Below, piece by piece: positions 1-12,372 of a DNA stretch of 64,000 nt. The notes below the pieces were generated by a model, which saw nothing but the letters and a program-made list of their open reading frames with translations, was not told the DNA's origin and ran no database searches. This DNA is from Salvia splendens (taxonomy: Eukaryota; Streptophyta; Magnoliopsida; Lamiales; Lamiaceae). The stretch is taken from the NCBI RefSeq assembly GCF_004379255.2, contig NC_056049.1, positions 24,474,063-24,538,062 on the forward strand, in the 5' to 3' direction. How positions within the stretch are numbered: the stretch's first letter is position 1; the number at the start of each line of letters is the position of its first letter. The translations under genes and the position numbers were made by a program.

Positions 1-2658
1 ATTTTAAAAATTTTGGATTACAATCTTGAAGTCCATATATATAATTTAATCAAGCCCATGTATATATATTAATTATTAATTTGGTAAACCCATGTACCGT
101 ACATTGTATGTAGCAAAGGATGCATTTCCCTTTATGTGTATATAATATTCATAGCAATAATGTAATGATATAAAATATTTTTATAATAGAGCGAATGTAC
201 CAACTAGTTTATCTTCTTGCTAGAAAGATTGACTCATAAAGAGGCAACATGTAGTTAAAATTTGAGAAAATCAATGGATCTAGTTGCTTTATTGGTGATG
301 GACATCATGTTCTTGATCAAGTTGCACCTTGTTATTAATTTCAACTCCATCTGATAAGAGTTTGAGATACGTTTCAAAATTGTTAGGCATGAAAATGTCA
401 AATACATGATGCACAACCATCCATGGTCAAGTTGGGGCACTAAGGGTCGAAGAAGGAAAATCACTTATTCTTGAAACTAGCGTTTCTTAAGAGAAAAGAG
501 TCTGGTAAAATGAATTGTGTATAGGTCGGTATATCAATACTGATTCGATCCGAGTCTCTAATTACTTGGATGTACATGTGGCAAATTTGGAACTTTTTCA
601 CAATTATCCTACGTCGAAAATATCTGATCACCTACATGTATTATATTGTTGACAACTTCAAATTTTTTTAATAAATAGACGACATTGCTTATCTCATCGG
701 CTGACGTTCATGTATGAATTTTAAAGTTGTATACTATATACAATTTCACAAAAAGAAATCGATGTGGAATAATTGCGAATAAATTCAAACCCCCTGGTTT
801 TTTCGACGAATTTTTAAAGTTGTGGTACAAACCTAAATTAGATCAAATTTCATGATTTTTCTGACAATTTTCCTAATATAGGTTAATGTGTTTTATTTTG
901 ATGGATTGACTAACTCTAAAGTTATTTGCCCTGAATTATTTTGTTTTATGATATATAGCACAACACAAGATAAACCCTATCTTATGGAGTAGTTTGTATA
1001 GTATTATTTGTATAAATTTTTTATATTGTTACAATATTTCATATCAAGAAGTCCACTCTTGACAGATTTATCTAAGACTGATAAAAGGGGACGTAGCTAT
1101 TTAATAAAAATAAAAAATATAGAAACTTAATGACACAAATTTCAAACAGTATTTAATCATAACTTATTACTTCTCGAATTCAGCTGCAAAAAAGAGGAGC
1201 ATTTTACAAAGGAGAAAGTCACCCACTATCTTATTCATATTCCTTAATCCTTATGTATGCAATGACGTTTGCTTTGCTAAAATTGAAGAGTTAAAAATGT
1301 GAAAAAAAATTATAGGATCATTCTTTTCATTGAATAAGTTGCATGTGGGATAATTTTGAACTTTCACTTGGATTTCTAGAAATATTGTACGGATTTAGAT
1401 TCATATCTGCTACTCATTTGATCCTCAGTTAAATGTCTTATTTTATCATTTTGATATATCACATGAACTATTAAATATCTTATTTACTTTTACTATTTAA
1501 TATATCTGCCATGAAATTTCTGTAATCGAAAAACTAAAAATGGTTATTCACTTTCATTATATTGAATAGTACTTAGTTTAACCACTCTCCATGTGTGAGT
1601 AAAATACATGGTGAATGCATGGAAGTCATGCAACAAATGCATTTTGGGAATATAATCGATCATAAACTATTACTAGCACAGTAGTATAAGCACAGTGACA
1701 CAGTGAATTAATTCGAATTATAATGACGAAGATTTTTGGATTGATCTAGACTTATTTGATAGTGAAGCTTAAATTAATTTATAAAAACGTGCCCACAGTT
1801 TTTTAGTCTTACTTGCCAAGTCTTTTACACAAATTAAAACTTCCATTGCTCCCAAATAAGAAAAGATATAAAAAATAAAATAGTGGAAGAAAACAAAATA
1901 AAATATCTATCCAAGAATGGTAATCTAGAATTTGTCAAGATGACTTTGAATTATTTAACAAATAGTGGAAGATGGATAGATGAAATTTTCACTCTCGATT
2001 TATACCAAGTGCTCATTTAAACTTTCAACTAATAATTAGCTGAAATTATTTCTGTCGACAATCATCACTCACCAAAACAACTTAAGCCCTACATATATGA
2101 GGATGCATTGACGATATAAAAATTCAATTAATACTGTTCACTTCAGTCTGGCAAATTAGACTGACTAAGGGGAAAAATAAATTAAAATACTTAAATAGAA
2201 TAATTATGCTATAATTTTTAATACAATTTCAAATAAATGAATAAAATAATAAATTGTTTTTATTACATAAAATTAATAATGTCAATAGCAATTTTAAAAG
2301 TATTAAAATTAAAATAAATACATAAAATAAAATAAATAACGTTAGATATCTGGCATAACATTTTTCCTAATTTCCTATGTAGTAGTATAACACTAGAACA
2401 GAACACAAATTTAACTAAAGTGCATAAAGAAAGAATACTTGAAAGATCAAAATTTACTACAGAATGATAATGTCCTCAATCAATTATTCATTCATCCTGT
2501 CTTCAATCACATAATTTCATATTGTCTTAATGAGTCATTATTATTCATCTCTTTGTCCAGAAAATGGACAAACACATGAACTTCTTCATGAAAACAGGAT
2601 AAAATTAAGGACCATAATGTACATTAGTCACAGTCTAAACATGATAATATATCATTTA
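1..2658. other. AT-rich intergenic region, 3' flank of the CLSY gene
   Basis: No coding region or RNA gene can be supported. The stretch is strongly AT-rich, with short A/T runs and only small chance open frames. The right end, roughly 2400-2658, lies just past the CLSY stop codon and probably holds its 3' UTR and polyadenylation signals. Confidence 0.6.
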
Positions 2659-5600
2659 TCACATTTTCTTGAGCATACCTTTCCCTCTAATGACATTGGA
2701 GGCTTTCTCGTTCTTCATGATCCGGTGGAACAGCGTTGCTCGGTCCTCTTCGACAATCTCCCGGAGCAGCTCGTCCTCGATCTTCGGCGCTTGCCAGTGA
2801 GACGGGTCCTCGACGTGTTCATCGCTGAAAATCATATCCGAAACCCACTCCTTCCAAGTAGTCCTGCTGTGCTTCTCCTCCTCTAGTGTGCCGCTGGCCA
2901 GCAGCTGATACACGTAGACAACTTTGTTCTGGCCGGGCCGGAATGCTCGAGCGATCGCCTGCTTGCTCTTGGAGGGATTCCACTCGGAGTCGAGCAAGAT
3001 GACGCGCGAGGCAGCGGTCAAGCTGATGCCTTCAGCACATGCTGTGATGGAGGCCAGCATGACTTTCGATGGGCCCCCTGGCTCCTCGAACTTGTCCATG
3101 ACTCGCCCTCTCTCGAAGAGCTCGATGTCTCCTTGAAGCACGAGGACTTCTCGCCCTTTGCGCCAGCCATAGAACCTCTCGAATATCTGCAGGAAAAGAT
3201 TGATCGGGGCGATGTTGTGGCAGAATATCAGCAGCTTCTCTTTCCTGAGAAGGCATCTAGGCACAAGGTTCATAACGAATCTGACTTTGGAGCCCGACCT
3301 CATGTCGAACTTGAATTTCTCGAGATCCTCCAGTTCCTCCTGGCTGAAGTACTGGCCAGAGCAAGCTGTCGACCGGATCAACCAAGGATGGATCGCACCG
3401 AGGGTGATCAGTAGCTCGAGCTCGAGAGGGAATCCCTTGTACACCCGCCTCTGGTTCTGAAGTTTCAACAGAACCTCTTGTTGAAGGGTCGTTGACTTCA
3501 TCATTAATGTGTAGCATTGCAGGCCGGGGAGCTCGTCCGAGCTGCCTCCCTCATACACATCTATGAACTTAGTAGTCAGCTTCCTCAACGTCTTCAGCGC
3601 TTGCTCCCTTTCTCCGTCTTTATTGGAGTCTATTTTCTTCGAGATTTTATCGATGAGAAGCTTCCGTCCCCTATTTTCCAGAGAAAACTGCGTTAGTCTC
3701 TCTTTATTTCTCTTCTCATACTTGGGATCCAGCTCCTTCAGCACCTCGTTCACGAAGCTCGGCCTTGCTAAGAGAAGTGTGTTGAAATATTCACCGAAAT
3801 TGTTCTGAAATAATGTCCCCGAGAGCAGAACCCTCAGTCTTGTATTAACCTTCATCAGAGCCTTTCTGAGCCTCGACTTTGTGCTCCTCGGATTGTGCCC
3901 TTCATCGAGGATCATGATTCCGGGGCACTGCTTGAGTAGTTGAGCCATGTATTTCCTGTGTGCATAGGGTGAATCTTCCCGAGTCAGAGTGAGGAACGAG
4001 GTGTACCCCATGAGCAGGATGCTGGGATGTGAAAGCCATTGTTGCATCTTCTCAAGGCAGTCAAGAACGTGCATGACGTCTTGGTTACGGGGAAGGCCCG
4101 GTGCAAGCTTCATTCTCTGCTTCAAGACCTCGCCTTTATATGTTTGACCACCATGGATTTGGTATACAGGAATCGGCACCTTCCACTTGATGATCTCTTT
4201 GTACCACGTGTACAACGTCGTTTTTGGAGCTAGGACTAATGGCCTCGACCCGGGAAAAAGCTTCAGGTAACTCACAAGAAACGCGATGATGAGCAAAGTC
4301 TTCCCTGCTCCAGGAGTGTGAGAGATGACACAGCCACCTCGTCTGTTCTTTTTCTTCTCCATTCGTGTTGGGATCAATGACCCAGCAATGTTCCTCCAAA
4401 GAAATTCAAAGGCCCTCGTTTGGTGGCTCCGTAGCTTATCTTTGAGTTCTGGGATCAGCGACCACACGTTGTTTTCCCCGTTTCCTATTGTAGGCGCAGT
4501 CGAGGGAGCAGGAATGCAGAGCTGCTCCAGATCTTTATTTTCGCTCTTTTTGTATTCTGCATCCACGTCGTCTCCGGTTCTTGGCTCCTTCGCTGGAGTG
4601 CAATGTGCTGTTGGAGTCTATAGAACAAAAAAAGAAATAGAAGATTAATATTCATGAGTTCACTAAATAATTGTAACTAGTCTTAAAGATTGAAATTCCA
4701 AATGAAAAAACAACTCACAAATGGTGGCAAAATATCCTTTATTTCGGTCTCCACTGATCCACATAATTGGCAAACCATTCCAACTTCCTCATCGAGTCGA
4801 TAATCATGTGCACACCTATTATTCGCTCCGATCCAGCTCGAGTTTTGCATTTCATCAGAGGGTTTGACATGAGATTCCTGTGGAATGTTCCAAAGAGACA
4901 AAGTCGATAATTAAATCATTTTGTAACTCAACCATATTAAGCATGAAAAATTCAAAATTCATGAAGATTCAAAAGCTGTACCTCATTGTTATCAAGAAGG
5001 TACCATGATGCCAAAGCAACTTCCATTTCATTCCACAACATATCGATCTCCGATATTCCTTCCTCATTGTTCCCTCCATCATTGTTCACAGTAGGTTTCT
5101 CGTCCGGTTCCTTCTCATTCGAGGATATCTTCGACTGGTGCTCTTTCCACTGCTCAACCACTGGCGGCTGCACCGGCTCATTTTTTAGAGTGGCATCAAT
5201 ATTGTTCATACATCTTCTGATCAATTCTCGGCATAGTTGTGCCGTTACAGATCCCTTCCTGAAACTCCTCACGTCGTAGATGCTCTCTCGAACATAAAAG
5301 CAATCCCTCTTCAAACTATTCATATGGCTGCTCACTCTTTGATATTTTCGACGTGTGGCTTTTAAACCCTTCCTTCCTCCACTCTCAACATCCATGAAGT
5401 CCAATGTTTTCCTTTTTTGTGTGGACTGAAATCCATTCATGTAGAAATATTTCGAAACCATTTCTCCGATATCTTTCGGATTCTCCTCAGGGACCTTGAA
5501 ATTCATGAAATTTTTATCGAGGCCTTTGTCTGCAGAACCGTCTGTAGGAACGATAGAAAGCTCTTCTAATCGAGCTGCTTTGAGAGCAGCTAATGTCCGT

Positions 5601-7163
5601 TCAAACTTAGACATGCCCGATTTCTTACTGCTCTTACATTTAGGCGCGTCTGAATCCACATCACTTCCAGCGCCATCTTTGGACTTTCTTTTACTAGAGA
5701 TACTGCCGTTTTCACCTGAACGGTGTTGCTGAAATTCGTTGTCATCCTGAACTGAGAGAGCCCTCCGATACTCATCATACTCTTCTTCTTCTTCCTCTGA
5801 TGAGCTCTCATCATACTCCTTCATGTACGTCTTGCTCTCACCTAAACGAGTCACCTCAACCTCGTAATCTGGAAGGTTATCGCAGCCCAAGTAACGATCT
5901 GGCTGTGCATTTCGACGTTTTGATCTCCGCAGTTCAGTGGGATCGTACGGACACAAGATCCCGAGCTCACATCCTTCGGAACCTTCCTCCTTGGTGGTTG
6001 GATCAACTTGCATAACCAAAGGGGTCAAAACTTCATTTTCCACCTTGAAACTCAAACAATATGAATGATTTGGAGAATCCGTTTGACCTCTGTCGGGATT
6101 ATATTCTGTAACCTCGTAGACAATATGATTATTAATCGATCTCACATCAAAAGCCGTTTGCTTCAGAATAGATGCAACAATGAGCCATGAGAGATCGGTG
6201 CAGAACATCCCACTAAACAGCTTGGACTTTTGAACTGAAAAACAGCTCTCAGAAGATCCCCAACGGTAGTACTGGCTTTCTAATGGCTTCAGTTCGAGCT
6301 TTTGATGTACAGAAATCTGGTCGATCTTCAGCATGGTTGTTGCTTTACAAAGCTTTTTGTTCAACAGATAAAGATCAGGGCCTTGGTCGAGGTAGAAACT
6401 GATATAGAACTCACAATTACACGACACGCCATCATGTTTTCTCTCGATGGATCTTATCTTCGCATCAACCCAGACCTAAACCACATCAACGCCGGTTGAT
6501 ATAATCAAGCAAAGACAAATGCGGGTCTAGTTTGTTGTGTGGAAAAGTATAGCTAAAAATGACAGGACACTTCAAATTATGCAAAATGTGAAGAGAAATG
6601 TGGCACTAGAGGCAAACTTCAGCACATCCAATGAATATTTTGTTAAAACTTACAGGCTCGTTGTTCCTCTCATCGTCTGAATCTTCAGGATTGTGAAATG
6701 TAGAGAATACACAAACATCAACCCCTTGCCTTAAGAAGGATATACAGTCAGAGACAGTAGCTCTTTTTGACCTTACACGGAGATGCGACATTGGAAGATC
6801 CTCGTCAATGACCACTCCTTTTTCGACGATGTGTGACGAGATAGCCCCACCATTAATCTTGAGGCGCTCCACAGGTTGCCATGAGCCATTCCAAAAGGCC
6901 TCAAACGCTACGAATTGGTAAAGTATGAAGCAAAAGCTAGAAGTCAATAAATATTTTCGATAACCAATTCATATTAAAGAAGATATTACTACAAAAGGCT
7001 AGAAATGGCTTTTACTATATCATGGAGGAAAATGAAATTGATGTGAGTGAAGCATGTAAGTGGCAGTGTTCAAGATAACGAACAACGAACAATATAAACT
7101 GGCTTTGAACTTACGATATGGATCAAATGGATGGTTACTCTGATGTATCTGCACCCTCTTCAT
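2659..7163 (-). CDS. CLSY1: SNF2 domain-containing protein CLASSY 1/2-like, 5 coding exons, about 1304 aa
   Basis: Exons by splice consensus: 7163-7115, 6907-6654, 6475-4982, 4877-4719 and 4617-2659. Phases agree throughout (101+498+53+652 codons plus stop). The N-terminus (MKRVQIHQ, then HPFDPYPFEAFWNGSWQPVE) and the start of exon 3 (VWVDAKIRSIERK) match the plant-specific N-terminal region of CLASSY proteins. An acidic stretch (SSEEEEEEYDEY) lies mid-protein. A CxxC-type segment (MVCQLCGSVETEIKD) sits in exon 4, just before the helicase. The SNF2 part has Walker A (HTPGAGKT, about residues 752-759), a DEGH box (about 890-893) and C-terminal motif VI (QAIARAFRPGQ, about 1205-1215). Length matches the family (about 1250-1300 aa). 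Known role of the family: nuclear recruitment of Pol IV via SHH1 for siRNA production and RNA-directed DNA methylation. It looks intact. CLSY1 versus CLSY2 cannot be separated by eye. Confidence 0.93.
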
Positions 7164-8260
7164 GATTCCTTATAGAGTGAGATGAATCCTTTTGCTAAAG
7201 AGAAATAAATCACACCAAACTCAAACTCTATTCAAGTCATTTATTGAAGATTTCAGTAGTTGCCAATCCAATTCTAAACTGTAAAAACAAAAAGTAATAA
7301 ATGAAAGTTCACTCTTGGAAAAACCTCTACACAACATTTCCCAGAAATTTAAAAGTGGGAAAGACAACAAGTGAGATTTTCAAGACATGAATTCATAAGG
7401 GGTTGGGAAAAACACACTTGTTTACTCAAAAATAGGCATTGGCTTTTTATAGAGTAATCTGACATGTGAGATCTGCTTCACCAAATATAAAATCCCTTTT
7501 TAATACTAAAGCCACAAAAAAAATCATCAAAATTCGTCAGAAACCTGCCATTATTTCTTTAATTCTGCAACATAGATTCACTCTGTAACCAAACACAATT
7601 AAATTTGCCAAAAGAATCCGTCATTCCTCAAATTGCATATAAAAAATATACCTCTGCCCTTCTTCTTCACTCACAAACCTAACAAAATCCGAATCAACAA
7701 ACACAAAATCACCGCATTGGAAAGGAAATCCACACCCTGAAAAACATCACTCACAGAAAAAGCAGAGGTAAAATTACCAAACTAAGAAATAACGACTCAG
7801 TCGCAATTCATCCCCATCATCACCATCCAATCATTCGCCAACCACTGCAGAAAGAGTCGAATCGCAAAAATCAGCAAATAATTTCCACTTCGATCACACA
7901 CACACAAAAGAGGAAAATCGAAATTCACATACCAGAGGCTCAGATTCAGGCTAGAAAATGAAGATTATAGTTGGAAATCGCAATAAATAAGTGTGTGATG
8001 ATGAATACAGCAGTGAGTTGAATAGGAGAGAGAGAAAGGGGGAAATTGTTGGAGTTTGTGAAAAATGTCGGGCTTTTTCTGCATGGAACCGGAAAAAGAG
8101 GCAGTAAAGGGCGTTGGGAATCGAGCAGAGGAGGAGTGAGACTCGGTTGATCGGACGGCTGAGAGACGCCTTACTCAGAAAGAGAACAATGGGGGGTCCA
8201 TTTTCGATTGACTCTTTTGGTCTGTGAAAGAATCTATTGAATCGTCGTGTTAGTCTCAAT
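7164..8260 (-). promoter_or_regulatory. CLSY leader with probable 5' UTR intron, and proximal promoter
   Basis: On the minus strand a consensus donor (CTG|GTATGT) lies at 7932/7933 and an AG acceptor follows a T-rich stretch near 7196, about 30 bases upstream of the start codon. A leader intron of about 0.73 kb is therefore likely. The GC-richer stretch 7950-8260 is the probable first exon and promoter. It contains a minus-strand open frame, but in a leader position and without recognisable domains, so I do not call it a gene. Confidence 0.45.
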
Positions 8261-8907
8261 TATTTAACCTTTCATTGCTTTTATTTTCACTTTCAAGTGG
8301 ACTATACTACTGAGAGTCTGAGAGCATTAGTGTGAAGTCGAGCCGGTTTGATCGGTTGAACCATTTCAATTGTACGAGTTGGCGGTGCAATACAGCAATA
8401 CCGACAACTCGAAGACAAAAATAACTCTTGATTGTAGTTGATGTGAAAACGAAGGGTGATCATTCGGATTTCGATTATGTAATCTGCAAGTAGGATTATG
8501 AGAAGAATTAATTTGAAAGTCCAAATTTGTATAACCATATCCCGTGAAGAAATCAAGAAATTTGAATTAAATACTGTATGAGTTTACAAATATTAAATCA
8601 CACACTGAAATTTTATACTACTACTACTTATGTCAAATACAATTTGGATTTTCTTTTGTTTAAAAAACAATTTGAAAACCATTAACTCATATTGCAATCT
8701 GAAATTAATAATGATTTTGAATTCATATTTCTTTTTACCTCAGATCACTATTTCAATTTAAAGCAGATCAAAAATCTGAATTTTGAAGAAAAATAACATT
8801 AATTTGTATTTAAATACGAGATTAATAGTGAATCGAATTAATATGTTGATCTAGTTTGAATCAATTATTTCATATAAATATTTTATTCAACCTTAAATGT
8901 AGGTAAG
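8261..8907. other. AT-rich intergenic region
   Basis: Only AT-rich sequence with short direct repeats; no gene, RNA or element boundary seen. Confidence 0.5.
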
Positions 8908-8910
8908 TAA

Positions 8911-9805
8911 GAGCATCCGCATCGGTGTCTCCGGTGTGGAAGCTCCGTCGCGTCTCGTAGCCCGGGGGAGGGGCAGTTGGCGGGCTATTTCGCCACGCGC
9001 GTCGGCCACGTGGCGAGCAGCGGTTGGGGCGTGACGCCCACTCGCCGGCTCTGCGAGTGGGCATCGATTTTAGGCTATTTTATTATTTTTTTAAAAAAAA
9101 TCCAAAAAATAATAAAAAATTAATTTGACCGTTTTTTAAGTTTTTTTACCATTTTTAAATTTTTTTCTTTTTTCCCACATTCATCTATAAATAACACTAC
9201 ACACACACAATTCCCCCACCATTTTTTCGCAGACAAACACTACACTTTCACAAACATTTTATCATCTCTCTTTTATCTCCAATTTATGCAAAAATATCCA
9301 TGTACTTCACCGCCATGATGGCTAACACTTCCTACATGACGCCTGCCCAATTTCAAGCCCATCACGCCGACATTGAGTATCTGGCAAGTCAACTTGGTAT
9401 TCCGCCTCCATCTAACTTGGGTGCACCGCAACCGACTTCGGAAAATGATTCGCCGGCGGAGTAGTTTTTAAAATTTAAGTGTGCAATTTTGAATTTCTAG
9501 TATTTTAAATTTTGTCTTTTTTATTTATTTTTTAGATTTTAATTATGTGTTTTTTTATGTTTTTAGGATTTTAAATTGTAATATTCTTTTATTTAATGAA
9601 GTGTGTTTTTATTAATTGAATTTGTTGGAAATAAAAATAAAAACTGAAATTGAATGAATAGTTAAGGGATGAGATTGTTAAGAGATTGAGGGATGCATGT
9701 GTTGTCTCTTAGTTAAAAGATGAGGTAAAAAGTGCAGTAGGGCTCATGAATAGTTAAGGAATGAGACGGTTAAGAGACGGTATTGAGACATGGATGTGGA
9801 TGACC
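8911..9805. mobile_element. Non-autonomous PIF/Harbinger-type transposon, 895 bp, TSD TAA
   Basis: Both ends carry an imperfect inverted repeat: GAGCATCCGCATCGGTGTCT on the left, and on the right a sequence whose reverse complement starts GGTCATCCACATCCATGTCT (about 16 of 21 positions match). They are flanked by the trinucleotide TAA at 8908-8910 and 9806-9808. A 3-bp TWA target duplication and this TIR type are typical of PIF/Harbinger. The left 130 bases are GC-rich (with CGCGCGTCGGCCACGTGGCG), as is the left end of the larger Harbinger element at 57389. The 3' parts of the two also share ATTTAATGAAGTGTGTTTTT and TTGGAAATAAAA, so they look related. No transposase domain is present. Confidence 0.75.
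9300..9464 (+). CDS. 54-aa remnant ORF inside the Harbinger-type element
   Basis: A short open frame begins MYFTAMMANTSYMTPAQFQ and ends PQPTSENDSPAE. It is preceded by a TATA-like stretch (CTATAAATAACAC near 9186) and a leader resembling that of the transposase at 57.8 kb. It may be a leftover of an element-encoded ORF1 or transposase terminus. I recognise no domain, and it may not be translated. Confidence 0.3.
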   Translation: MYFTAMMANTSYMTPAQFQAHHADIEYLASQLGIPPPSNLGAPQPTSENDSPAE

Positions 9806-9984
9806 TAAGGCTAACGTTGAGGGCACTAATCGGCTAACTGCTACTAGAGAAATTGGCGTATAATTTATAGATTTCCCCGATTTACTCTCTCTTACTTTAT
9901 TGTTCTTATTTTATTCACTTTTTACTCTTTTTTCCCGGGATAGGATCCCCAACGTGGCTTCGCCACTAACTCCTATTCGCGGAC

Positions 9985-10031
9985 AGATAAAAATAGAAAC
10001 CGGAACTCCTACTCACTGACAAAGGGAGTAT
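9985..10031. repeat. MITE terminal fragment (Stowaway-like end)
   Basis: The motif ACTCCTATTCGCGGAC followed by CTCACTGACAAAGGGAGTA resembles the right termini of the Stowaway-type MITEs at 37.9 and 38.7 kb. No matching left end is seen nearby, so this is a fragment. The rest of 9806-10219 is AT-rich without features. Confidence 0.35.
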
Positions 10032-10219
10032 TGCATAAAAGTGATATTCATATTCATTTGACCTTTTGCATTAACAGAGTATTTCATTTAATTCACATAA
10101 AATCAAAATGAAACTTTATTTCGCGAACAAGGTAATTGTTTAATTTCTATTACAATGTATTCAATTTATTATTTTTACATAAATTTTTTTCATCTTGTAT
10201 CATTTTATATAGTACTAAT

Positions 10220-10837
10220 TGGAGAGTGATCAATTGCTAACTCACTCTCTAGTTGTTAACTATAACTAATTTAAGACCATAGGATTTTAGAAATCCAGTG
10301 GTCTAAAATTTGCCACTTGTAAATTTTCTTTTTATTAATTAAATTAAAAAAGATAAAAAATACCAAATTAGGGTTTTTGATGAAAATGTCAATATAGTAT
10401 TTTGAAAATATCAACACATTGATTTAAGAATGACATTCTATATGTATTATATTGACATATTTTATATACTATGTTGACATTTGTTGCTGTACGAAAAAAT
10501 TGAATTTTTTTTAAAAAAATTTCAAATTTTGACATCGGAACATATGCAGGTGAGATCTCGTTATAATCTTTATGAAATTATCTTTAATTTGATATATGTA
10601 GTGCGAAAAAATAATTTAAATCGAGAAAGTTATATGCGTTTTAAAGTTATGTGATATTTTTCAAAAGTTATGTTACAACTAATTTGCTGTAAATTGACCT
10701 TAATACCCTTATTGAAGTTTTTTGTTTATAGTGTTGACATTTCAGGGCTGATAATTTAGCCTTTAATTTAAATATCTAAGAACTATTATTTAATTATAGT
10801 TAACAATTAATTATTGTGTTAAAAATATAACACTCCA
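10220..10837. mobile_element. Possible terminal-inverted-repeat element, about 0.6 kb
   Basis: The left end, TGGAGAGTGATCAATTGCTA, followed within 30 bases by GTTAACTATAA, mirrors the right end. Read in reverse complement, the right end is TGGAGTGTTATATTTTTAAC followed by GTTAACTATAA. This suggests a non-autonomous DNA element. No clean target duplication could be assigned, and the interior codes for nothing recognisable. Confidence 0.4.
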
Positions 10838-11575
10838 CAAGTATTACTATAAATCATCAAATTTTCGAAAAAACGTTAAATTATCACATAATGAAGTGGA
10901 AGACTTGACCTATTATTTTTCTCCCCGCAGAGAAAAATATTCACATAAAATGATCGATTAAATTAATATAATACAAAAATGAGATGGAATTATAACTATT
11001 GCTATATACTGGGGATAAAATTGATAAATTATAAAACTACATAGAATAGAATTGTTAAATTTCAAAATTTAAAATTCGTATATATTATAAATTGTTAATC
11101 ATTAACTCAATTAAAAATACTCTTTGAGCTTGACAAAATAATTATATGAACGGCTAAAATTAGAAACAACTTTTTTTGAACACCACATAATAACTAAATT
11201 ACAAATATAATGCTTTATTATTTTATGAACTCCCCATAAATAACTAATTTACTAATATAATTATATAGTAGTAATAATTTTACATTTCCATCACAAATAG
11301 TATTCTTTTAGTTTCATTTCTGCCTAAATTAGCAACTCTTGACAAATTACAAATTATTAGTACCTCCTTAAACATTTTTCAGAATAGAGTGTATGTAAAT
11401 GCAAGGGAAGCCCACAAAAATACATGTAACTGTATCAGGAGATACAAACCACATCCACAAAACTTCAGACAACAAACAATAAGGCAGAGCACATACTGAT
11501 GATACCCGATTTTAACCAGACCCACGGTTCGACCCAAAGCCAGAACCATGACTAAACTATTACCGTGCTCTCGAT
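10838..11575. other. AT-rich intergenic region
   Basis: No gene seen. A short minus-strand frame at 11379-11588 crosses into the adjacent hAT element, so it is not a gene. Confidence 0.4.
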
Positions 11576-11794
11576 CAGGGGCGGACACAGAAATATATAA
11601 TGATAGGGGCTGGGATTTATAAATTTTGTTTTAAAGTATATTTTTAAGTAATTTAGATAATTTGTAGGGACTTTTACCTTATAATTTACACTAAATTTAA
11701 AGAAATTTTAAAAATAATTAGTAGAAAAAAACTGTAAAAAAAATATTCATTGAGGGCTTAAGCCCCACCCCTAATACACACGGGTCCGCCCATG
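11576..11794. mobile_element. Non-autonomous hAT MITE, 219 bp, 8-bp TSD
   Basis: The element starts CAGGGGCGGACACAG and ends CGGGTCCGCCCATG, giving terminal inverted repeats of the form CA(G/T)GGGCGGAC. It is flanked by a perfect 8-bp direct repeat, CTCTCGAT, at 11568-11575 and 11795-11802. An 8-bp duplication with CAGGGGCGG-like ends is the hAT signature. The interior is AT-rich and non-coding, apart from GGCTTAAGCCCCACCCC near the right end. Confidence 0.85.
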
Positions 11795-11802
11795 CTCTCG
11801 AT

Positions 11803-12372
11803 TCCACAGGCCGGTAACAGTTCAATCCTAAAACCGGAGCCATCAATTCACAGTTCCAAACCAAAACCGGTCTTATCCTTCAAGGCCGATAACAGTTCAG
11901 CTGCTTACCTAACCAAAACCGGCGGTTTCTAAACCGTGAACATAACTAAGACGGTCTATCACCACAATATCAATAAGACTCGACAAGAAGTGATATTTCC
12001 AAATGGCAACTTTTCTACTCAAAACACAAATCACATAGATATAACAGTATAAAGTTTTATTAGTAAACAGACACTGTACAGAACAAAATCTCTAAACCTA
12101 CTTCACTCAAAGAGTCTTAACAGCTGCTCCCTCACATTCAAAACTTTTGGAGAAACAGTCTGTTTATCAACCAAATCCTCACAAGAAGAAAACAAAATAA
12201 TTAAATTGTTAGTATGAAATGGATACACAAACTTGCTGAGGGTAAAAGCAAGCTGGGGCCAAAAAAGTTTTCTGTTTATATACTGGGAAACACCCACACA
12301 ACTCAAAGGTCCAGCCTTTAAAGAACACAATGTATATATCTTTACTTTTCAAGACCATCCGCTTAAAACGCT
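11803..12372 (-). other. 3' flank and probable 3' UTR of the DREB2-like gene, with an ACCGG-rich patch
   Basis: From 11803 to 11945 the sequence repeatedly uses AACCGG/GCCGGTAACAG motifs, a degenerate low-complexity patch of unknown origin; part of it continues on the other side of the hAT insertion (about 11510-11567). The stretch 12060-12372 directly follows the stop codon and is the likely 3' UTR. Confidence 0.4.

Noticed and set aside
255..464. 69-codon minus-strand frame near the left edge
   Set aside because: No recognisable family, no promoter or splice context; likely chance in AT-rich DNA.
7951..8259. 102-codon minus-strand frame upstream of CLSY
   Set aside because: It lies in the probable leader/promoter and has low-complexity F/L/S composition with no domain.
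12103..12330. 75-codon minus-strand frame downstream of the DREB2-like gene
   Set aside because: It is in the 3' UTR position, with no domain or conserved feature.
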